From the NCBI GenBank assembly GCA_002345965.1, contig DDTF01000037.1:115495-170859 (forward strand): a stretch of 55,365 nucleotides of DNA, written 5' to 3'. This DNA comes from Flammeovirgaceae bacterium UBA2371. Lineage in GTDB: Bacteria > Bacteroidota > Bacteroidia > Cytophagales > Cyclobacteriaceae. Below, one piece after another: positions 51,325 through 55,365 of this stretch. The position numbers were made by a program, and so were the translations under genes. The first letter of the stretch is position 1. Each line of letters opens with the position of its first letter. The notes beneath the pieces were generated by a model, which worked only from the letters and a program-made list of their open reading frames with translations, ran no database searches and was not told the DNA's origin.

Positions 51325-51633
51325 ATGATGAATTGGTTGATAAAAACAAATGCAGAACAACTGGAAGTGTGGTCCGAATCAGAATATCAGAATCGGTTAA
51401 TGAAATGCGAATACTATGGCGCAAGGCCTTTTTGGGAGAAAATTCGCAGGCTTACTCCCCCTAATCCTGACCAGGAGGTTAAGTACGATGTAGGTGAAAT
51501 TATCCCTTATAAGCGTTCATCTATTGGAAAACGGTTTGCGGTAATCGTTGAATTATTTTCAGAAGCTGGTCAAAATAAATTTCTAGGAATAGACATTGAA
51601 ACGAAAAACAAAATCGTCTCTCCTATTGCATGA
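51325..51633 (+). CDS. Small protein of unknown function
   Basis: A 102-aa soluble protein without signal or membrane helix; it contains WLIKTNAEQLEVWSESEY, YYGARPFWEKIRRLTPPN and a C-terminal beta-rich part ending DIETKNKIVSPIA. I do not recognise a family. It is followed by a good hairpin terminator and has 173 bases upstream that are shared with the divergent OmpA-family gene, so it is likely a real single-gene unit. No motif gives its function. Confidence 0.6.
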   Translation: MMNWLIKTNAEQLEVWSESEYQNRLMKCEYYGARPFWEKIRRLTPPNPDQEVKYDVGEIIPYKRSSIGKRFAVIVELFSEAGQNKFLGIDIETKNKIVSPIA

Positions 51634-51656
51634 CAGCCAATACCGCCTAATTATTA

Positions 51657-51690
51657 AAATGCCCCTCCTGCCGAGGGGCATTTGTGTTTT
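51657..51690 (+). terminator. Intrinsic terminator
   Basis: AAATGCCCCTC-CTGCC-GAGGGGCATTT (11-bp stem, 5-base loop) with a broken T-tail TTTGTGTTTT. Confidence 0.8.
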
Positions 51691-51726
51691 ATTATGCATA
51701 CCTCATTATATTTAAATAAAAAAGAT

Positions 51727-52581
51727 ATGGAAGGAATGTTAAAAGATGGGGCCCTTAAAAATAAAACCATAATCATTACAGGTGGAGGAACAGGACTTGG
51801 GAGATCAATGGGAAAGTATATGCTCGAGCTGGGCGCCAATCTTGTGATCACAAGCAGAAAAGAAGAGGTATTACAAAAAACTGCAGAGGAGCTTTCAAAA
51901 CAAACTGGTGGACAAGTATTGCCTATAGTGTGTGACGTTAGGAAATATGAACAAATACAAAATGTGATTGATACCTCTGAAAAATATTTCGGACAAATAG
52001 ACGGAGTATTAAATAATGCCGCTGGTAATTTTATTAGTCCAACCGAACGGCTATCGCACCGTGCTTTCGATATCGTTGTTGATATAGTGTTGAAAGGAAC
52101 TTACTATTTTACGCTGGCTGCCGGAAAGAACTGGATCACTAAAAAACAAAAAGGCAACTTTCTTAATATTGTTACTACGTACGCATGGACTGGTTCAGGA
52201 TATGTAGTGCCCTCAGCGTGTAGCAAAGCCGGTGTACTTGCACTTACTAGATCGCTGGCAGTAGAATGGGCAAAATATAACATTAGAAGCAATGCCATTG
52301 CCCCAGGACCTTTCCCTACCGAAGGGGCGTGGAGCAGGCTATTGCCAGGAGACCTTGTAAAGAAATTTGATCCAGCCGAACGCATTCCACTCAAACGAGT
52401 AGGGGAACATTCTGAACTGGCCAATTTAGCTGCCTACCTTATGTCTGATTACTCAGGCTATATCAATGGAGAAGTAATAACTATCGATGGTGGGGAGTGG
52501 CTTAGAAACGGAGGAGAATTCAGTCACTTGGAACATATACCCGAACAAATGTGGGATGAACTTGAGAAGAACAGAAAGTAA
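51727..52581 (+). CDS. SDR oxidoreductase, 2,4-dienoyl-CoA reductase-like
   Basis: A 284-aa short-chain dehydrogenase. The cofactor motif is TGGGTGLGRSM; NNAAGNF is the second signature. At the active site the normal YxxxK is replaced: the Lys is in SACSKAGV with Ser/Ala at the Tyr position, as in 2,4-dienoyl-CoA reductases, which use another Tyr. The C-terminus GEVITIDGGEWLR is typical. It should reduce unsaturated fatty acyl-CoA in beta-oxidation. The ATG at 51727 is chosen; upstream codons (51682 TTG, 51694 ATG) overlap or abut the terminator. Confidence 0.87.
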   Translation: MEGMLKDGALKNKTIIITGGGTGLGRSMGKYMLELGANLVITSRKEEVLQKTAEELSKQTGGQVLPIVCDVRKYEQIQNVIDTSEKYFGQIDGVLNNAAGNFISPTERLSHRAFDIVVDIVLKGTYYFTLAAGKNWITKKQKGNFLNIVTTYAWTGSGYVVPSACSKAGVLALTRSLAVEWAKYNIRSNAIAPGPFPTEGAWSRLLPGDLVKKFDPAERIPLKRVGEHSELANLAAYLMSDYSGYINGEVITIDGGEWLRNGGEFSHLEHIPEQMWDELEKNRK

Positions 52582-52583
52582 AG

Positions 52584-55304
52584 TTATTTTTTTATTGATA
52601 CCAGACTCACACTTGAGTCCAGCACATTGTAGATTGAAAGGCTCTTCAGTTTCTCATCATAGTATAGGGTAGGTAACTGAGTAGATTCCAGAGGCTGACG
52701 CAGCAGCAGTCTACCTTTTGAATCGTAGTAATAAGAGAAGTTTTGTTGTTGATCATAAAGACAATAAAATCTTTCCTTTAACCTATTGTCTAAATAGGTT
52801 AATTGCCAATTGGAGGAGCCGGAATTCTCAACTTCAAACAACGTTTTTCCATCTGACTGAAGTATCCCTATTTTACTTGGATCTATTCTGAGAAAAACAA
52901 AAGAATCTTCTCCAACAGATTTAACCAACGAGAATTGCGAAGAAGATGCTTTTTTAAGCAGCACCTCTTTTCTTCGTATCTGTCCATCCAATCCAAACTG
53001 AACTTTAAGGCCATCCTTGGAAACAACAGTGAAATAAGTTGAAGACAATGTATTACCAACAGTAACAGAAAGCTCACCTCCAGGTCTTATTTCAAGATTC
53101 AAAGGAAATCCTTTAGCAATTTCACCCCTTCTATTCATCAGGTATACAATACCATTCTGATTGACCGCAATAAAATAATCTTTTCCTAATATTCGATAAT
53201 GCCTTGCACCCGCAATCATTTTTCCATTCAAGACCAATGGATTCCATCCTTCCAGCAAATTCCCGTTTTTATCAGTCAACAAAAGATTCCCCTTGTTCTC
53301 AGTCATGAGATACCTGTATCTTCTACTCCTGTCATAGTCTACCACTGCAGAGTACTCCATGTTATTTTTATGCTCCACTTGCCTTGGAAAACCATCCACA
53401 TACCTTCCTAGTCTATCTATAATATGAATTCCCTTTTCTGTAATAAAAAAGTACTGAAGTTTGCCGTTGCTGAAAAAATCAACTTGATCAACATCACCCA
53501 GAATCCTATCTCCGATTTTCTCTTTCCACTGCACTTTTAGATCTTTCGATAACAGGTATAAATTTTTTAATGAATCTTCAATTACAACCTCAATATCTTT
53601 TGACACGTGGCTCTTTACGGTGGTAGGCCTTCTTGTGATTGTACTTCCGAAGTTATTGGTAATCGTCAGCAGGTTACTGTTACCTCTATTTTCCAACCTT
53701 TCTGAAAACTGTAGAGAGGCATTTAAATAATAATTTGTTTCTAAGCGACTCAATTGCAACGATCCCTTATCTATACCAACGAACTGAGTTGAATCAAAAA
53801 AATTCTTCCACTTTGCATTAAACTGGTTTCTTAAAAATAATGAAGCCAGCTTGCCATCGAAGAAGAGATTTACATTGGACTCTCGAAGAGAAGTGCTTAA
53901 AAATCTATTCCATTCAACAGTTTTACCCCATGTATTCTCTGCATCCATGTCATCAATAAAAAGCTTCACAGATTCCACGCTCTCCGAAAGAATCAAGTAT
54001 TGCCCTACCTGCACAAAAAACGTCTGCTCAGCAACAGGCGCAAGTGGGTAAAAAAGCTGATGTAAGAAGTTTCTATAATCTATGAGTTTTATTTGGTAGC
54101 CAGCATAGTCTTCCACATATAAAGAATCTTTCTTTTGTTCAGACAACTTAAAAGACAATTCATCAAAAACTGAAATAGTGCCTGTATCATCACTTAATTT
54201 AATAATACTCACACTGCTTTCTCCATCACTGATGTAGCAGTTAGCAAATTGATTTCCGATTGACTTTCTAAGTGCATCAACTTTAACCGACAAACGCAAT
54301 AGTTCCTGCTCAAGACTATCGGTTGATGTTACTCCATCAGATTTTATCAACTTTTGCTGATCAACAAACCACTTTTTAATATCTGAAACACCAAAATGAG
54401 CAATAGCAGCAACTCTATTGGATATCAACTCTTCCATATCGAATGGTTGTGGTTGTTGCCCCTCAAATAGTGTCAACAGATTAACCTCTGAATTGATCAC
54501 AAACCCATTCAACAACACTTGATTGTCAATTAACTTTAAGTCCGCCAGACTGCTCCCACCAATTGGAATCCCAGTTTTACCTGAGCGTGGCTGCAGAAAA
54601 AGATGAGTGGATTCTAAAAGATTAGAAACGTTGAAATATATATTTCCTTCATCAGATTGTAATGTTGGAAGCTTGAACAATAGCGCATTTTGAATTTTGA
54701 ATAAATCCTGGTCCTCAGCAGATCGTAGTCGAAGGGCACCTTCCAGCAAAAAGGATGACCTGCTCAGAATAAAAATGTCATCGATAAAAGCAAACGAAAA
54801 TGAGGGTTTGCCTTTTAATAAAAGTTCATGAATTTCAACTCCATTGTACAATCTTTTTTTTAGAGTTAATTCAGTCTGCAATGATTGTATGAGTTCATTA
54901 AGATATAATTCCTTTACAGAAGGATTCACCTCGGTAAAAAAAAGAAACCCAAAGTCATCTCTTGCAGTAGCATGAATAGATAAAAATGCTGTGCCGTTCT
55001 GTACTAATTTGCTATTAATTATCTTATTAAAATTTCCATCTAATATCGCTAAACTGTTTATACTTTTAAGCGTTCCAAGTTTTTGTTTGGTCAGCATGGC
55101 ATTGGGCAACTCGAAAACCAGTGCTGCATCCTTGCCTATCAGATCCCATGGGGTGACTTTTTTTACTTGCGCAGATTGATATATCCATATAACACATGCT
55201 ACAAATAGAATGAGGCCTAGTGTTATAAATATTGCTGCGCGTTTCAATTGCTTATACTTTTCTAATTTCCACGAAAGATACAATGGCCTTATTATAAATG
55301 ACAA
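52584..55304 (-). CDS. Large membrane-anchored protein with C-terminal beta-propeller, unknown function
   Basis: A 906-aa protein with one membrane helix near the N-terminus (AAIFITLGLILFVACVIWIY, about 23-42) and the rest outside the cytoplasm. Residues about 50-520 form a repeat-poor alpha/beta region of unknown fold; from about 540 on, strand repeats of the PQQ/FG-GAP propeller type appear (LTDKNGNLLEGWNP, YLMNRRGEIAKGFPLNL, VQFGLDGQIRRKE). The start must be the TTG at 55304: stops lie upstream in frame and the next Met is about 68 codons in. Its 3' end is two bases from the stop of the convergent SDR gene. I do not recognise the N-terminal part. Confidence 0.75.
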   Translation of the reverse strand: MSFIIRPLYLSWKLEKYKQLKRAAIFITLGLILFVACVIWIYQSAQVKKVTPWDLIGKDAALVFELPNAMLTKQKLGTLKSINSLAILDGNFNKIINSKLVQNGTAFLSIHATARDDFGFLFFTEVNPSVKELYLNELIQSLQTELTLKKRLYNGVEIHELLLKGKPSFSFAFIDDIFILSRSSFLLEGALRLRSAEDQDLFKIQNALLFKLPTLQSDEGNIYFNVSNLLESTHLFLQPRSGKTGIPIGGSSLADLKLIDNQVLLNGFVINSEVNLLTLFEGQQPQPFDMEELISNRVAAIAHFGVSDIKKWFVDQQKLIKSDGVTSTDSLEQELLRLSVKVDALRKSIGNQFANCYISDGESSVSIIKLSDDTGTISVFDELSFKLSEQKKDSLYVEDYAGYQIKLIDYRNFLHQLFYPLAPVAEQTFFVQVGQYLILSESVESVKLFIDDMDAENTWGKTVEWNRFLSTSLRESNVNLFFDGKLASLFLRNQFNAKWKNFFDSTQFVGIDKGSLQLSRLETNYYLNASLQFSERLENRGNSNLLTITNNFGSTITRRPTTVKSHVSKDIEVVIEDSLKNLYLLSKDLKVQWKEKIGDRILGDVDQVDFFSNGKLQYFFITEKGIHIIDRLGRYVDGFPRQVEHKNNMEYSAVVDYDRSRRYRYLMTENKGNLLLTDKNGNLLEGWNPLVLNGKMIAGARHYRILGKDYFIAVNQNGIVYLMNRRGEIAKGFPLNLEIRPGGELSVTVGNTLSSTYFTVVSKDGLKVQFGLDGQIRRKEVLLKKASSSQFSLVKSVGEDSFVFLRIDPSKIGILQSDGKTLFEVENSGSSNWQLTYLDNRLKERFYCLYDQQQNFSYYYDSKGRLLLRQPLESTQLPTLYYDEKLKSLSIYNVLDSSVSLVSIKK

Positions 55305-55365
55305 TGAGGAGGTAAAAAGTAAAATTGATTATCAGTGAAACCACCAATCAGGTCCTCCAACTGCT
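55305..55365. other. Right edge, unassigned
   Basis: On the minus strand two frames are open from the edge: one ends in a stop 26 bases before the 906-aa gene and the other runs past its start. Either could be the tail of another minus-strand gene. On the plus strand a GAGGAGG precedes a possible TTG start at 55325. The sequence is too short to decide. Confidence 0.3.

Noticed and set aside
1..55365. tRNA, rRNA, CRISPR or insertion sequences
   Set aside because: All intergenic gaps were read; none has a cloverleaf, direct-repeat array, transposase or terminal inverted repeats.

Overview
The window looks like a chromosomal segment of a Bacteroidota bacterium, most likely of the order Cytophagales. 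The evidence is: TAnnTTTG promoter boxes with short leaders; a type IX secretion (gliding-type) C-terminal domain at 38386-39555; menaquinone synthesis (menA); cbb3-oxidase assembly genes (ccoI, ccoS); Bacteroidota-type lipoproteins with acidic residues after the lipid-bearing Cys; and several families typical of the phylum (NamZ/DUF1343, the short arginine decarboxylase, a GTPase-defective EF-G paralogue). I see no tRNA, rRNA, CRISPR array, insertion sequence or prophage. Genes cover nearly everything and no gene-free stretch exceeds 300 bases.

Layout. 1-1850: end of an FAD oxidoreductase and a 2-hydroxyacid dehydrogenase. 1847-5269 (minus): an usp-ccoI-ccoS operon; ccoS (54 aa) is a short gene overlapping its neighbours at both ends. 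5403-8718 (minus): menA, a glutathione peroxidase and argS. 8776-13126: a polyamine locus with a deoxyhypusine-synthase-like protein, an arginase-family enzyme and a divergent arginine decarboxylase, with a START-like protein between them. 13219-22376 (plus): a lipoprotein, then the most unusual region, described below. 22525-32625: EF-G paralogue, sugar-phosphate phosphatase, dolichol-phosphate-mannose-synthase-like transferase, FtsX-type permease, NamZ, nth, fmt, folA, an SDR and a TSUP transporter. 32660-39555: paaN, a DUF4197 lipoprotein, cinA, a 2-oxoacid dehydrogenase E2 and a T9SS protein. 39562-46522: a mosaic repeat protein, a histidine kinase, a cystathionine synthase/lyase, two small very basic exported proteins and an MFS transporter. 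46791-55304: a 1046-aa sortilin-like propeller protein, an OmpA lipoprotein, a PLDc_N protein, an SDR and a 906-aa membrane-anchored propeller protein.

The candidate undescribed system is at 14181-22376. It encodes a monohaem cytochrome c, a surface-type lipoprotein joining a carboxypeptidase-regulatory domain to a YceI-like domain, a lipoprotein that places a c-type cytochrome domain inside an ethylbenzene-dehydrogenase-gamma-like haem domain, a small lipoprotein cytochrome with a CX4CH motif, an outer-membrane barrel, a 76-aa Tat-type protein, a Tat-type four-cluster ferredoxin subunit that lacks one cluster-1 cysteine, a ten-helix NrfD-type quinone protein and a tail-anchored Ig-like protein. 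No molybdopterin catalytic subunit lies inside or next to it. It reads as a menaquinol-linked electron path from the inner membrane to outer-membrane haem lipoproteins; substrate and direction are unknown.

Regulation links this cluster to usp-ccoI-ccoS. Both promoters carry tandem TGA-N6-TCA (CRP/FNR-type) sites 20-22 bp apart, and in both the proximal activator-type site is centred exactly 36.5 bp upstream of the last base of the -7 box. This suggests a shared low-oxygen or redox regulon.
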